Positions 51,524 through 61,523 of a DNA stretch of 64,000 nt are shown here, in pieces. The notes beneath the pieces were generated by a model. It worked only from the letters and a program-made list of their open reading frames with translations. It searched no databases and was not told the origin of the DNA. Location: contig JASGGE010000004.1 of the NCBI GenBank assembly GCA_047605205.1, positions 1 through 64,000 of the forward strand, written 5' to 3'. Position 1 is the stretch's first letter; the number at the start of each line of letters is the position of its first letter. The stretch comes from Siphonobacter sp047605205 (GTDB lineage Bacteria > Bacteroidota > Bacteroidia > Cytophagales > Spirosomataceae). Made by a program: the position numbers and the translations under genes.

Positions 51524-53710
51524 ATGGCCAATACATTAAGTCCCAGTGAAATATTTACCACAATAATTAAAAAAAGGATCCTTTACGGCAACGCTCTGAG
51601 AAACACACAACAGAAGCTGTCTGTTACAAAGAATCTATTAGAATCAGTAGAGCAGGAAAAAAGGGAATTACTGGAATCAGTAACAAATAATAATATCAAA
51701 GAAAAATTATTAAACATTAATATACATGAACTTATAAGTGCAATAAAAAACGAAGATCAAGATATAAACAGATACCTATCACGTTTTCTTAAAAAAACGA
51801 TTAACGTAGGCGTGGTTGGTCTGGCAAGGCAAGGTAAAAGTCAGTTAATTAGTTCTCTAACAGGATTAGATGAAAGTACTATTCCAACAGGGAATTATGG
51901 CCATTGTATAGGAACCCGTAGCACTATCATTCACAGTAATACATCAGAATCATACGGAGAAGTATATTTCTATGACGAAAAATCATTTATTGATAAAATA
52001 ATTACTCCTTACTATAAAGAATTATTAGATTTAAAATATTTGCCAAAAAATATTGAAGAATTTGAAAAAATAAATTTAACTCCTTTACCTGAAAACAAAC
52101 AGGAAAATTTAAGTAATAAATTAAAATACGAACGGCTTCAAACATATAAAAGTGAATTAAATAAATACAGGCATTTATTGTATGAAAATGGAACACGAAA
52201 AATATCAATAAATCAAATAAGGGAATATATAGCTCAGGATAATAAAAATGGAGAACGAATATATTATAATTATTTAGCCGTCAAAGAAATAAAGATATTT
52301 TGTGCCTTTCCTTATAAAGATATGGAAAACATTGCTTTCATTGATATGCCTGGATTAGGAGACACAGGTATTTTAAGTGAAAATCAGCTCATGGAGGTCA
52401 TAAGTAATGATATAGATATACTATTATTCACAAAAATGCCGTCAGGTATGGGTGATATATGGAAATCTCAGGAAATAGAATTATACGATACAATAAAAAA
52501 AACTGTAGCCGAAATACCTATAGAAACCTGGGGGTATTTATTAATGAATCATATTAAATCTGAATCTGTTAACGAAGATAATTTTAAAAATTGCAAGCAA
52601 TTAATTAATGAACTCCCTGAAGAAATGGGATTTGTCAGTAATTTAATTGTTGATTTCTCAAATAAAGAAGAAGTACAAAATATACTACAAAATCATATAC
52701 TACAAGATGGCTTGAAAAAAATAAATTATATAGATGATTTATACATGAGTGATTTACAAAAAAAATTAACCCATTTAAAAGAAAAAGTTTCAACTCAAAT
52801 AAATAACATTAAAATTATAAGCAATATGGAAACAGGTCAAAATCAATTCATATTTCATAATTTTAGCAAATTATTCAGAACTTTTTCAAAAAAATTATAT
52901 ATCGATCTGGAAGAATATTTAGAAGGATTCCGTGCACAAAAAGATTCTGCAAATGAGTGTATTATAGAATCTATCAGAATAGCACAGGAAAGATCATACA
53001 AAAATACAGATATACCAACTATAGAGGAGATTGAAGAAACAAGAAATATACTTGGAAGTTATAAATCAGCATATGAATACTATCTTAACAATACAAGGGT
53101 TTGCCTTACTTATCATTTTCTTGAACTTGAAAATGGTCTAAACAAAGCAGTAGACATACACAAAAGAAATATTATAGAAATATTAAAAAATAAAGATCTA
53201 CTGCATCAATTTAGTACAAAAAATGATGTAGAATTCTTAAATGAAATTATCAGTTCTTTATCTAATAATAATTGCACATTATTATGTTTTTCATTTAAAA
53301 TGCTAAAGAATTTCCAGTTACCATATCAGGGGTTATTTTATCATAGATTTAGAAAAAAACTTGATTGCCTCATTCCAGATTCAGGTATAGCAGAAATAAG
53401 TCCTAAGCCGAGTGCAAAAGAAGTTTTAGACGTTTTAACTGCAATGCATAATATGGTGTTAGAGAATTTGAAAAACGAATTGGAGTTATGGCCTTTTGAA
53501 GTAAATCAAATTCTATATGCTACAATTGAATATTTTTTATACAGCATACTCAGGGCACATAATATTATAGACGAATGGCAGGTTTTTTGCTTAACAAGCC
53601 GATCCAGAATTTGGCCAGAGCATTTTCAAGTATCTCCATTAAATAACGAATTAAAACAAAGCTGGAGAGCAAGAAGTGAATATCTGTCAGAGATAAATGA
53701 GTCTATATAA
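51524..53710 (+). CDS. dynamin-like large GTPase
   Basis: This 728-aa protein has an N-terminal helical/coiled-coil segment (about 20-90), then a GTPase domain with the P-loop VGLARQGKSQL (98-108), a switch-I threonine in GTRSTI (130-135), the G3 motif DMPGLGD (274-280) and a possible degenerate G4 MNHIKSE (341-347). From about 390 to the end it is long helices (KLTHLKEKVSTQINNIK onwards), as in dynamin-family stalk regions. There is no signal peptide or clear membrane helix. GC is about 23% over 52021-52320, far below the RNase G gene (43%), which suggests transfer. The stop overlaps the next gene by 14 bp. Family membership is inferred; no annotated homologue can be cited from sequence alone. 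Confidence 0.7.
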   Translation: MANTLSPSEIFTTIIKKRILYGNALRNTQQKLSVTKNLLESVEQEKRELLESVTNNNIKEKLLNINIHELISAIKNEDQDINRYLSRFLKKTINVGVVGLARQGKSQLISSLTGLDESTIPTGNYGHCIGTRSTIIHSNTSESYGEVYFYDEKSFIDKIITPYYKELLDLKYLPKNIEEFEKINLTPLPENKQENLSNKLKYERLQTYKSELNKYRHLLYENGTRKISINQIREYIAQDNKNGERIYYNYLAVKEIKIFCAFPYKDMENIAFIDMPGLGDTGILSENQLMEVISNDIDILLFTKMPSGMGDIWKSQEIELYDTIKKTVAEIPIETWGYLLMNHIKSESVNEDNFKNCKQLINELPEEMGFVSNLIVDFSNKEEVQNILQNHILQDGLKKINYIDDLYMSDLQKKLTHLKEKVSTQINNIKIISNMETGQNQFIFHNFSKLFRTFSKKLYIDLEEYLEGFRAQKDSANECIIESIRIAQERSYKNTDIPTIEEIEETRNILGSYKSAYEYYLNNTRVCLTYHFLELENGLNKAVDIHKRNIIEILKNKDLLHQFSTKNDVEFLNEIISSLSNNNCTLLCFSFKMLKNFQLPYQGLFYHRFRKKLDCLIPDSGIAEISPKPSAKEVLDVLTAMHNMVLENLKNELELWPFEVNQILYATIEYFLYSILRAHNIIDEWQVFCLTSRSRIWPEHFQVSPLNNELKQSWRARSEYLSEINESI

Positions 53711-54737
53711 ATTTATGATATGTATGAAGAAAAAATTTGATATCACTGTTATTGGCTCCGAACGAGTAGGTAAAACAAGTTTATTGTCTTCTATCAATAG
53801 TCAGTTTAGTAAAACTTTAGAAGACAATTTCCTAGAAGTAACGCCCTTATCTGACAAGGATTTATCATTGGAAAATAACATTAAAGATCTGAAAAAAGCC
53901 TTTAATACCAACACACAAATACCTCTAAATAATGCTGATGTTGTTCTAGGTACCGAAATTGATATTAACAGCACAATGTATGATTATCAATATAATTTCC
54001 TTGTCGGACTTAAAGATAAAAAACCAAAAATTGAGTTATCATTTATAGATTACCCCGGAGAGCAGCTTTTAAATAATAGGAATAAAGTAATAGAACGCAT
54101 TAAGAAATGCTCCGTTACTATAATCGCAATTGATACTCCTGCATTAATGTTTAAATCTGCTAAAGAAAATCAAATAGATTTTCATAAAAAGAAAAACTTA
54201 CTAGCAGATGACTCGGGAGAAAATAGCATAATAGAAGCAATATTCAGAGAATCATATAAGGACTTAGAAGAAAACAAATTGGTGATTCTATCACCTGTAA
54301 AATGTGAAAAATGGATGGGTGATTCGTCTAAGATAATGCATGAAAATATCAAATCTGGTTATAAAAATCTTCTAGATTTTTTTTCAAATGCTCTTGTTAA
54401 AGACAAAGTTGCAGTCATTATTGCTCCGATAGAAACCCTTGGAAATATATTCTATGTCTATATGGAAAATCAGGATACCTATTCTCCAAAATTCATCAAA
54501 GAAAGCATATGGTCAAAATATAATCCCAGAAATTCGGATACAATTTTAAACTATATAATGTGCTTTATCTTAAAAAGATATATAGACAAACCAGGTATAT
54601 GGTATGAATGGTTTGGTGTTCCTAAGCCTTTTATAAAAGCATTTCATTCATTCAGAAAAAAACTAGAACCTGATGCCTTGTCTGTTAATGCCAAAAGTGG
54701 ATTCTGCATTCTACAGGGAGAAGAATTATTTATCTAA
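53697..54737 (+). CDS. TRAFAC-type small GTPase paired with the dynamin-like gene
   Basis: This 346-aa protein has a Ras-like P-loop VIGSERVGKTSLL (18-30), a G3 motif FIDYPGEQLL (116-125) and a possible G4 at SPVKCEKW (199-206), where the usual NKxD aspartate is missing. The remainder is helical. The ATG at 53697 overlaps the upstream stop; ATG 53724 (MKKKFDITVIGSE) starts the fold directly and may be the true start. Double-GTPase pairs of the TRAFAC clade are known from predicted bacterial conflict systems, and this pair could be related. AT-rich like its partner. No effector domain is seen. Confidence 0.7.
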   Translation: MSLYKFMICMKKKFDITVIGSERVGKTSLLSSINSQFSKTLEDNFLEVTPLSDKDLSLENNIKDLKKAFNTNTQIPLNNADVVLGTEIDINSTMYDYQYNFLVGLKDKKPKIELSFIDYPGEQLLNNRNKVIERIKKCSVTIIAIDTPALMFKSAKENQIDFHKKKNLLADDSGENSIIEAIFRESYKDLEENKLVILSPVKCEKWMGDSSKIMHENIKSGYKNLLDFFSNALVKDKVAVIIAPIETLGNIFYVYMENQDTYSPKFIKESIWSKYNPRNSDTILNYIMCFILKRYIDKPGIWYEWFGVPKPFIKAFHSFRKKLEPDALSVNAKSGFCILQGEELFI

Positions 54738-55522
54738 ACTGTTTGCTATAATACTCAATTGTTCGGTTTGAAAGCATTGTATAAGTTACTGAATAGTTTT
54801 TGAGGTGAGTCAAAAAGATTGACTATAGAAAACATCCAATAATGGTGTAATGAATCTGAATTGATTTTGAAAGGGTGGGCATTTAAATTGAATCCAGAGC
54901 ATCTTGATAGACCAAGGTGACCATCCCATCAAGAATCTTTGATCTATAAGTTTAAAAGTAATCCCTGGCTCAAGTAGCAAATCTTATAAGCACCTGAAAG
55001 TTTGATTAGGATACTCTCCAAACAAAAAAAGTAGCGTCTTCTATCAGCAGCAAAGGCCGACCGTTAAAATCCGGCATTGTTTTGTTTCTTCTTACCTACA
55101 TTAGGTTCAGCTCTCGTAGATTTTGATGCCGATTATTAAATTTTTATAGCAAAAAAGCTCATGGTTAATATAAACAATATCTCTGCTTTGTTTTGAAATA
55201 ACTAGTAATTGTACATACCTTATCCTCAACATACGAGCAGCATATCGTACTCCGCTTCCGTTAAAAACCATCTGAATAATTTTAGGCAATTATAGTTATT
55301 CTTCCATAAGTAGAAATCAAAGAATATAAGGTAGCATCCTGCACTATTTCACGATAGAGTGTATTAAAGTGCACTATCATATCTATTATGCGTGAGTTTC
55401 CATGATTTGAGGTAGTCATTTTCGACTATCTGTTCACTATTACTAGACTATTGAAATTATCTGTCTAAATCAGGAAATTAATCCGTTAATCAAGCATCAT
55501 TCAATTTGAAAATGGGTATTAT
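54738..55522. other. intergenic stretch with possible relic fragments
   Basis: This 785-bp stretch has no gene I can support. A minus-strand run of about 57 codons without stop (LLLEPGITFKLIDQRF onward, about 54834-55010) and a plus-strand fragment SSKGRPLKSGIVLFLLTYI near 55040-55100 could be remnants, but neither has a start codon or recognisable domain. A small inverted repeat GTCAA/TTGAC lies near 54818. Confidence 0.35.
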
Positions 55523-58153
55523 TTAGAATTTAAAACTCATTCTAAATAACAAAAGTCTGCCTCTTAATAAATAGCTAGATTGGTAAAACTGATTATTGGT
55601 AATAGAAATGTATTCAAATCTCTTTGTATTAAATATATTGGAAGACTCAATTTCAAATTCAGTTCTAAGTTTAGAAGGCAGATACTTAAATTTAATATCA
55701 GCAAAAAAAAAGTTTGTATTAAATTGCGATTTATTAATCTGCTGAGAGGTTTGAATAGTTACATTAAAAGGAGCATTTGGTGTTAATATAAATGAACATG
55801 AATTAGTTATTGAATTAAATTTGTTTTTTTTACTTATGATATTATTATCATTGCTATTAAATTTACTAGTAATAGAAGAGAATACCCCTAAATAAGAGAT
55901 TGACAGATAATCAATTGGACTTATCATACATGTAATTCTAGAATTAAACCAGTTATTCACATATGGAGAAAAAACATTATTAATAAATTGATTGGATGAG
56001 CTTTTTGAAAAATTAAATTTACCTTCCAATTTAGCTTTCAAAGGGAAAATATATTTACTAATAGAAGTAGTATACCCAATTGTTGAATAATGATTTTGAT
56101 ACGGCAATAAAACAGATTTAACAACAGTATTATAATATTCATTACTGTAAGTAGAATTAGTTTTACTAAATTTATAAGAAACTCCTAATGATAGGTTCAG
56201 TAGATTAACATGATTGTTAAAATCATATGAAATTGACATATTATTTTCTGTTGTTTTTTGCAGATTATTCCCATTCATTTTGAATTCTTTAAAACTTGTT
56301 AGTATACCTCCTCTATAAATATCAGTAATTGAGCCAAAATCGTTATTTTTAGAATATTTAAATGTGATTATATTCTTTCTATTAAGAAAGTATTGAAAAA
56401 ATAAATCTGGATTTACAAAAAAATCATTCGTATAATAAGTAAGTGAGTATAAATATTGTTTATGATAAATTTGCTGTAAAATAAAAGGAAGGGAAAACCT
56501 AAATTTTAAATATGGCTGTTGAATTACCAGACCAACACTTAAATATTCACGATTTTTTTTCCATAAAATATCATTCCCAAAATCACCCGTATAAGCATAA
56601 GTAGAATGATTGGACTGCTCTAAATTAAGAATTGAATTAAAGTTTTGAAATTCGTTTATACTTCCTAGAAGAATGGATTTTTGTAAAAATTGTTTTTTCT
56701 TAATGGAAAATGATACAGACAGATCACTTGTAATTACTTTCCTTGAAACATCTTGAAATGTTGATTTATATCCTATTCCATTATTTAATAATGAACTATC
56801 GACACCAGGACTAACAAATAATGATTGAGGTAATTTTTGATATTTAAAGTTATGCTTTATTTCATAACCAAATACTGACTTTGTGTAAGGTATCCAATGA
56901 AAGCTATTCGACGTTTTATTAAAAAAATTATTAGTTATCTGTTTTAATGGATTAAAATTAAAATCAAGAAAACTGGTGCTATTATCTTTTTCAAAACTTA
57001 ATGACAACTTATTTACAAAATAGTTCGATGATTTGTTTTGAGTAATAGTAAGTGAAGACGTAAGAATATTACTCTTTCTAAGAACATCTTGATTTTCATA
57101 ATATATAACTGTATCATTACTGACGAAGTTCTTATTTATCAAACTATAATAAATTTTACTGTTTTCATAATTATATTGAACATTAGCCCTGACTTGAATA
57201 GAATCATTAAATGATTTTAATACACTGGCACTTCCAATGAACGAATTATTATTATTAATGTATTTTTCCGGAATGACTGGGTTTTTAACCACAGCATCAC
57301 CTAAAACATCATTAAATTTTCCAGCAAAAAAAGATTTACCCGTATTATTATATTTGGTAGTTATTAGCGTTTTAATTTTTTTATTAAACATCATTGCACT
57401 AATATCATCATCTGTTAATAAAGGAGCACCAATTGCTAACATTGACAGACCAGAAATTTTTATTTGGTTTTCATTTTCCAAAATCAAATTGACCGCTACA
57501 TCATCAGTAATCTTTTTTCCTTTTAGTACATTAATTGGTTGAAAACGTTCAATAATTTCAATATTCTTAATCATTTCTTTTGAGATAGACTTTGTGCCAA
57601 TACCATAATTGTCTTCCAGTAAATCATCTCCATGTATATACAGGCCTGAAATTTCTCTATCTTTGTATTTTATTTTACCATCATCCAATACAGTAATATT
57701 TGGAATACGAGATAAAACGTCACCAATACTTCTGTCCGTTTTATTAGAAAAAGCTTCAACATTATATGTTGTTGTATCTCCTGAATGTTTAACTTTTAAT
57801 GTTTCCTTTACTACAACTTCCTTTATTGTCGTTTCTTGCGGAGTAAGGCGAAAGACATATTCTTTTTTATCATTTGTAATGAGAACCCGGCTTTCCGCAT
57901 ACCCTAAAAATCTAACAACAATAGTTAAATTTTTTAAATTGTCGTTTATTTTTAAAGAAAATGTTCCATTCTTATCACTAATTTTAAATTGTATTACTTT
58001 ATTATTATCGTTTACAATTGAAATTGTTGCTCCGAATAAGGGTTCTCCCAATTCATTTTTAACTGATCCGTAAATTTCAAGTGATTGAGAGAATGAATCG
58101 AAAAAAAATAAAAAGCAAAATAATGATACTACTATTTTCATACTATAGTTCAT
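55523..58153 (-). CDS. TonB-plug/carboxypeptidase-regulatory outer-membrane protein (GLPGLI partner)
   Basis: This 876-aa protein has a signal peptide ending near FDSFSQSLE (start at 58153, or the ATG at 58141). It begins with a carboxypeptidase-like regulatory domain (YGSVKNELGEPLFGATISIV) and continues as a plug-like segment with VVVKETLKVKHSGDTTTYN and GDVLSRIPNITVLDDGKIKY, then a beta barrel ending in RLLLFRMSFKF. This architecture recurs next to GLPGLI genes in Bacteroidota, as here. GC is about 24% over 56041-56340, so it is part of the AT-rich island. The transported ligand is unknown. Confidence 0.82.
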   Translation of the reverse strand: MNYSMKIVVSLFCFLFFFDSFSQSLEIYGSVKNELGEPLFGATISIVNDNNKVIQFKISDKNGTFSLKINDNLKNLTIVVRFLGYAESRVLITNDKKEYVFRLTPQETTIKEVVVKETLKVKHSGDTTTYNVEAFSNKTDRSIGDVLSRIPNITVLDDGKIKYKDREISGLYIHGDDLLEDNYGIGTKSISKEMIKNIEIIERFQPINVLKGKKITDDVAVNLILENENQIKISGLSMLAIGAPLLTDDDISAMMFNKKIKTLITTKYNNTGKSFFAGKFNDVLGDAVVKNPVIPEKYINNNNSFIGSASVLKSFNDSIQVRANVQYNYENSKIYYSLINKNFVSNDTVIYYENQDVLRKSNILTSSLTITQNKSSNYFVNKLSLSFEKDNSTSFLDFNFNPLKQITNNFFNKTSNSFHWIPYTKSVFGYEIKHNFKYQKLPQSLFVSPGVDSSLLNNGIGYKSTFQDVSRKVITSDLSVSFSIKKKQFLQKSILLGSINEFQNFNSILNLEQSNHSTYAYTGDFGNDILWKKNREYLSVGLVIQQPYLKFRFSLPFILQQIYHKQYLYSLTYYTNDFFVNPDLFFQYFLNRKNIITFKYSKNNDFGSITDIYRGGILTSFKEFKMNGNNLQKTTENNMSISYDFNNHVNLLNLSLGVSYKFSKTNSTYSNEYYNTVVKSVLLPYQNHYSTIGYTTSISKYIFPLKAKLEGKFNFSKSSSNQFINNVFSPYVNNWFNSRITCMISPIDYLSISYLGVFSSITSKFNSNDNNIISKKNKFNSITNSCSFILTPNAPFNVTIQTSQQINKSQFNTNFFFADIKFKYLPSKLRTEFEIESSNIFNTKRFEYISITNNQFYQSSYLLRGRLLLFRMSFKF

Positions 58154-58193
58154 TTATACTATTAGCTAATTGTAGTTCATAAAAATCAAATGA

Positions 58194-59126
58194 TTAATTG
58201 TCAAGTATTTCAATGGGGTTGGTAATTCTAATTTTTGAGTGTGTTTTAATGGCATTAATGGCTTTGCCATCTTTCAAAATTGTTCCATCAAAATCTTCAT
58301 ATTGTATACTCTTAACTACTTCATCAGAACGTAACTGAGATTTATGAATTGAAACTGGATCTTTGAAATAGCGTTCTTTTTCCTTTTCAAATTCTTTTTC
58401 ACTTACCAGTTTTGGTCTTAGTGCTTCATAATATAAAAAACGATTTTTTTTCGGACTCGGTAACATTTTCGTCATGACAAACTTTACTTCATTTTTGCTA
58501 TCCGTTACTTCTAAAATCAAGCCAGGAAGCCCGCCCAGTTTCCACGGTCCATACGGAAAAGGGATAGATGGAGCAAACCAGGCAGTATACTGCCTCCCTG
58601 CAAAAAAACAGGTTGCTTTCTGGCATTCAATTTTTCCTATATTTTTTGTATCGCTAGCAATTTCCCATTGTATATCAGGAACAGGTATCTGTACTTTGAA
58701 ATCATTATATCCTATTGAACAAATCATTACGAACGTATTTGAGTCATAAAAACGAAACAACCTTTCATTAAATGCAAGTCTGTTTTCAATATCAAGTGTT
58801 ACAGCTTGCACTCCCCGGGAAGCCCATTCAGCTTCCATTTTCTTAATTTGGTCAGAAGTTAATTTAGGCGGGTTAAGGGTCTCCTCTGGAAGTGGAGAAG
58901 TATTATCAAATCTTGCGTTTGAGAATCGGGTTCTTGTTTGCCCTATCATCAGAATCGAACTGGTGTGAAATTGTTTTAACGTATCCTTTTTATCATATTT
59001 ATGTATGCAGTCATAATATACTCTTAGAAGTAACGTATCCTGTTCTATAGTATTAAATTGTGCCATTCCCGGTATGCACATGGTTACCAGAAAAAATAAA
59101 TAAAGAAGCAAGAGACTGATTTTCAT
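58194..59126 (-). CDS. GLPGLI family protein
   Basis: This 310-aa exported protein has a signal peptide (LLLYLFFLVTMCIPGMAQ) and the family hallmark PWKLGGLPGLILEVTDSKNE in the middle of the mature part; the GGLPGL core is exact. GLPGLI proteins occur in Bacteroidota, usually beside a TonB/carboxypeptidase-regulatory outer-membrane protein, as here (41-bp gap). A cysteine pair in ECQKATCFFAG is present. Its function is not established. Composition is less AT-rich than its partner. Confidence 0.88.
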   Translation of the reverse strand: MKISLLLLYLFFLVTMCIPGMAQFNTIEQDTLLLRVYYDCIHKYDKKDTLKQFHTSSILMIGQTRTRFSNARFDNTSPLPEETLNPPKLTSDQIKKMEAEWASRGVQAVTLDIENRLAFNERLFRFYDSNTFVMICSIGYNDFKVQIPVPDIQWEIASDTKNIGKIECQKATCFFAGRQYTAWFAPSIPFPYGPWKLGGLPGLILEVTDSKNEVKFVMTKMLPSPKKNRFLYYEALRPKLVSEKEFEKEKERYFKDPVSIHKSQLRSDEVVKSIQYEDFDGTILKDGKAINAIKTHSKIRITNPIEILDN

Positions 59127-59546
59127 GCGATTGTTTTATTTATTCATGATTGTTAAATAATTTTTTAATACTTTTTTATTTCGAATCGGATTTCCCGTGC
59201 CTATTACATGGTAATTACTGTCGGTTAATACGGTGTTATCTATTTCCGGGTTAGTAAATATTGAATTATGCTTAATAAAGAGATTATTGGTATCTAGTAA
59301 ATACGTTATTATCAATATTTAATTTACTTTGTATAGATTAAGAGATCTATCGTTGGTATAATTGGCCCAATTTAGCACAGTAACATCACTACTATTTTAA
59401 ACATATTTCAGCTCAATCACTTTCCATATTAACACAATCTGTTTTTTCTACTTTTTAAATGCCTTGCAAAGCTTCTGACCAGAATTAAATTTGCTCAGCA
59501 AATATATAGGCATAACCCATAAATACAAACAGTCAATATCCCTCAA
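59127..59546. other. AT-rich intergenic stretch
   Basis: This 420-bp stretch upstream of the GLPGLI gene is AT-rich. No reading frame, hairpin terminator or clear TAnnTTTG promoter box for the minus strand was found. Confidence 0.4.
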
Positions 59547-59819
59547 TTATTTAGGGGTTTCCCCCCTATTTTTAGGGTTGAATAATATCTCTAGCTCTGG
59601 TTTTAGTTGCTGGGCCAGTATTACCAAGACCCTCCGGTCCCCTTTTTTGTTTAGCTTAGCCAGCATATTCCTACGATGATTTTCAATGGTTTTTTCCGAG
59701 AGACATAACAGGTCTGCCATTTGGCCCGTTGTTTTTTGATCTGAAATATGATACAATATCCGAAGTTCCTGTCGGGTGAAAAGACTAAAAATACTTAACA
59801 TACAAATTGTATTTATCAA
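59547..59819 (-). CDS. stand-alone LuxR-type HTH protein
   Basis: This 90-aa protein is essentially one LuxR/GerE helix-turn-helix: LFTRQELRILYHISDQ, TTGQMADLLCLSEKTIENHR and RNMLAKLNKKGDRR match the four-helix DNA-binding domain, including the recognition helix S-x-x-T-I-E-N-H. No receiver, PAS or ligand domain precedes it, and only six residues come before the domain (ATG 59801 is an alternative start). It could be a real small regulator or the 3' remnant of a larger one. Its targets are unknown; the nearest candidates are the GLPGLI pair. Confidence 0.65.
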   Translation of the reverse strand: MINTICMLSIFSLFTRQELRILYHISDQKTTGQMADLLCLSEKTIENHRRNMLAKLNKKGDRRVLVILAQQLKPELEILFNPKNRGETPK

Positions 59820-60115
59820 ATGAAAACAACTTATTACTACCTTATATCAATTTGAAATGAAAAATGTAACCTCCCGCATTCGTGTTTTTTCAAAAAAATT
59901 TTACAAACATCTGATATTCAATAAAGTATTTTACTCTAAAAAATCGCTTTTCAGCTGTAGTTTTTATCCGGAAATCCGTCTTTCATTTGTATTTTTCCTA
60001 GTTCAGCCAAGGTTATTCCCGCTTGTCTGGTTTACTGCCATCCATCCTAAAAATCCCCATTTCTGAACTATACCGTTAGGTACGCCGTTTTAAGAATTCA
60101 GGCAACTCCCTCTTT

Positions 60116-61411
60116 ATGAATCGCTCGCTTACGCTTCCCATTACCTTGGTTATACTATTTTTTGTAGACTGGTATGGATTTCAGGCCGTCAAAGTAGCCA
60201 CGCAAAACCTTTCTGCGAGCTGGCAACGGCTGGCAAGTGTTTTTTACTGGAGTTTTCCGGTAGTGGCTCTAGCTATGTTCGTGATGTCTTATCTGGTTCC
60301 TGATTTTTGGGGGCACTTTCGTATCGCTCGGGGCTTTGTATTTAGCTATGTACTGATCGGCTATCTTTCCAAAATAGTCATGGTTCCGTTCCTCTTGCTG
60401 GACGATCTGGGTCGTCTGCTACGTTGGATAATTGCCCATTTCAATTCTTCCTCTCCAGCAGATAGCCCAGTAATGGCACCCAACGTGCAGGTTGAAAACC
60501 CCGACCTCCCAAACCGTAAGGCTATTTCCAGATCTGAGTTTTTATCCAAAGCGGCTTTGCTTACGGCTGCCGTTCCGGCGGTTGGGTTTACCTGGGGTAT
60601 TCTTTCAGGAGCTCATGATTATCGCATCCGCCGCGTGACGCTTTCGCTCAAGAACCTGCCCAAAGCTTTTGAAGGCATGAAAATTGCCCAGATCTCGGAT
60701 ATTCACTCCGGTAGTTTTTTCAACAAAACAGCCGTAAAAGGAGGGGTTGAACTCCTCATGAGTGAAAAACCCGATGTGGTCTTTTTCACGGGCGACCTGG
60801 TGAATGACCGGGCTGAAGAAGTTAAGGATTACAAAGATGTTTTTGACAAAGTAAAAGCTCCGCTCGGGGTATTTTCTACGCTGGGTAACCACGATTATGG
60901 CGACTATACCCAATGGTCAAGCGTGAAGGAAAAACGTCAGAATTTGTTGGATCTGGAGCGAGTTCACCGCGAAATGGGTTACGATTTATTATTGGACGAG
61001 AACCGGTTTCTGGAAGTAAACGGCGAAAAAATTGCCATTATCGGCATACAGAACTGGGGAACGGGTGGTTTTGCCCAGTATGGTAACCTTCAGAAAGCGT
61101 ATCGCGGAGCGGAAGAAGCTCCTGTAAAACTTTTACTTTCCCACGATCCAAGCCACTGGGATGCTCAGGTACGCCCCTTATTTCCGGATATTGATGTACA
61201 GTTTGCGGGTCATACGCACGGCATGCAATTTGGTATTGAAACCAAGGCTATCAAATGGAGCCCCGTTCAATATCGGTATAAACAATGGGCGGGATTATAC
61301 GAGCAAGGTAACCAGAAGCTTTATGTAAACCGCGGGTACGGATACATTGGCTACCCTGGTCGGGTAGGAATGCCCCCGGAGATTACCCTTTTCGAATTGA
61401 AACAGGCCTAA
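60116..61411 (+). CDS. membrane-anchored metallophosphoesterase
   Basis: The 431-aa protein has an N-terminal membrane part of about three helices (PITLVILFFVDWYGFQAV; FPVVALAMFVMSYLV; YVLIGYLSKIVMVPFLLL), a loop and another hydrophobic segment near 145-165. The calcineurin-like phosphoesterase domain follows: IAQISDIHSGSF, VVFFTGDLVND, STLGNHDYGD, LLSHDPSHWD and FAGHTHGMQFG, i.e. all five metal-binding motifs. Such YkuE/YaeI-type proteins often hydrolyse lipid-linked phosphates such as UDP-diacylglucosamine. The catalytic domain is on the side after the last helix. The substrate is not shown by sequence. Confidence 0.88.
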   Translation: MNRSLTLPITLVILFFVDWYGFQAVKVATQNLSASWQRLASVFYWSFPVVALAMFVMSYLVPDFWGHFRIARGFVFSYVLIGYLSKIVMVPFLLLDDLGRLLRWIIAHFNSSSPADSPVMAPNVQVENPDLPNRKAISRSEFLSKAALLTAAVPAVGFTWGILSGAHDYRIRRVTLSLKNLPKAFEGMKIAQISDIHSGSFFNKTAVKGGVELLMSEKPDVVFFTGDLVNDRAEEVKDYKDVFDKVKAPLGVFSTLGNHDYGDYTQWSSVKEKRQNLLDLERVHREMGYDLLLDENRFLEVNGEKIAIIGIQNWGTGGFAQYGNLQKAYRGAEEAPVKLLLSHDPSHWDAQVRPLFPDIDVQFAGHTHGMQFGIETKAIKWSPVQYRYKQWAGLYEQGNQKLYVNRGYGYIGYPGRVGMPPEITLFELKQA

Positions 61412-61523
61412 TATTACGAGCAAAAGGTGGAAGAGTGTTTTTAATTCGTCTTCTACCTTTTTATGTGTAGAAACATCTTTTATTTGAACCTGTTTTTAGA
61501 TAAACATCAAACCAATTAAGGTA

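Noticed and set aside
55040..55130. Fragment SSKGRPLKSGIVLFLLTYI as a transposase remnant
   Set aside because: The GRPLK part recalls IS5-type transposases, but nothing around it supports an insertion sequence: no terminal repeats, no catalytic residues.
59857..60066. 69-aa frame rich in F, K and S
   Set aside because: No domain, start context or hairpin support; it lies between the HTH gene and the metallophosphoesterase and looks like AT-rich chance sequence.
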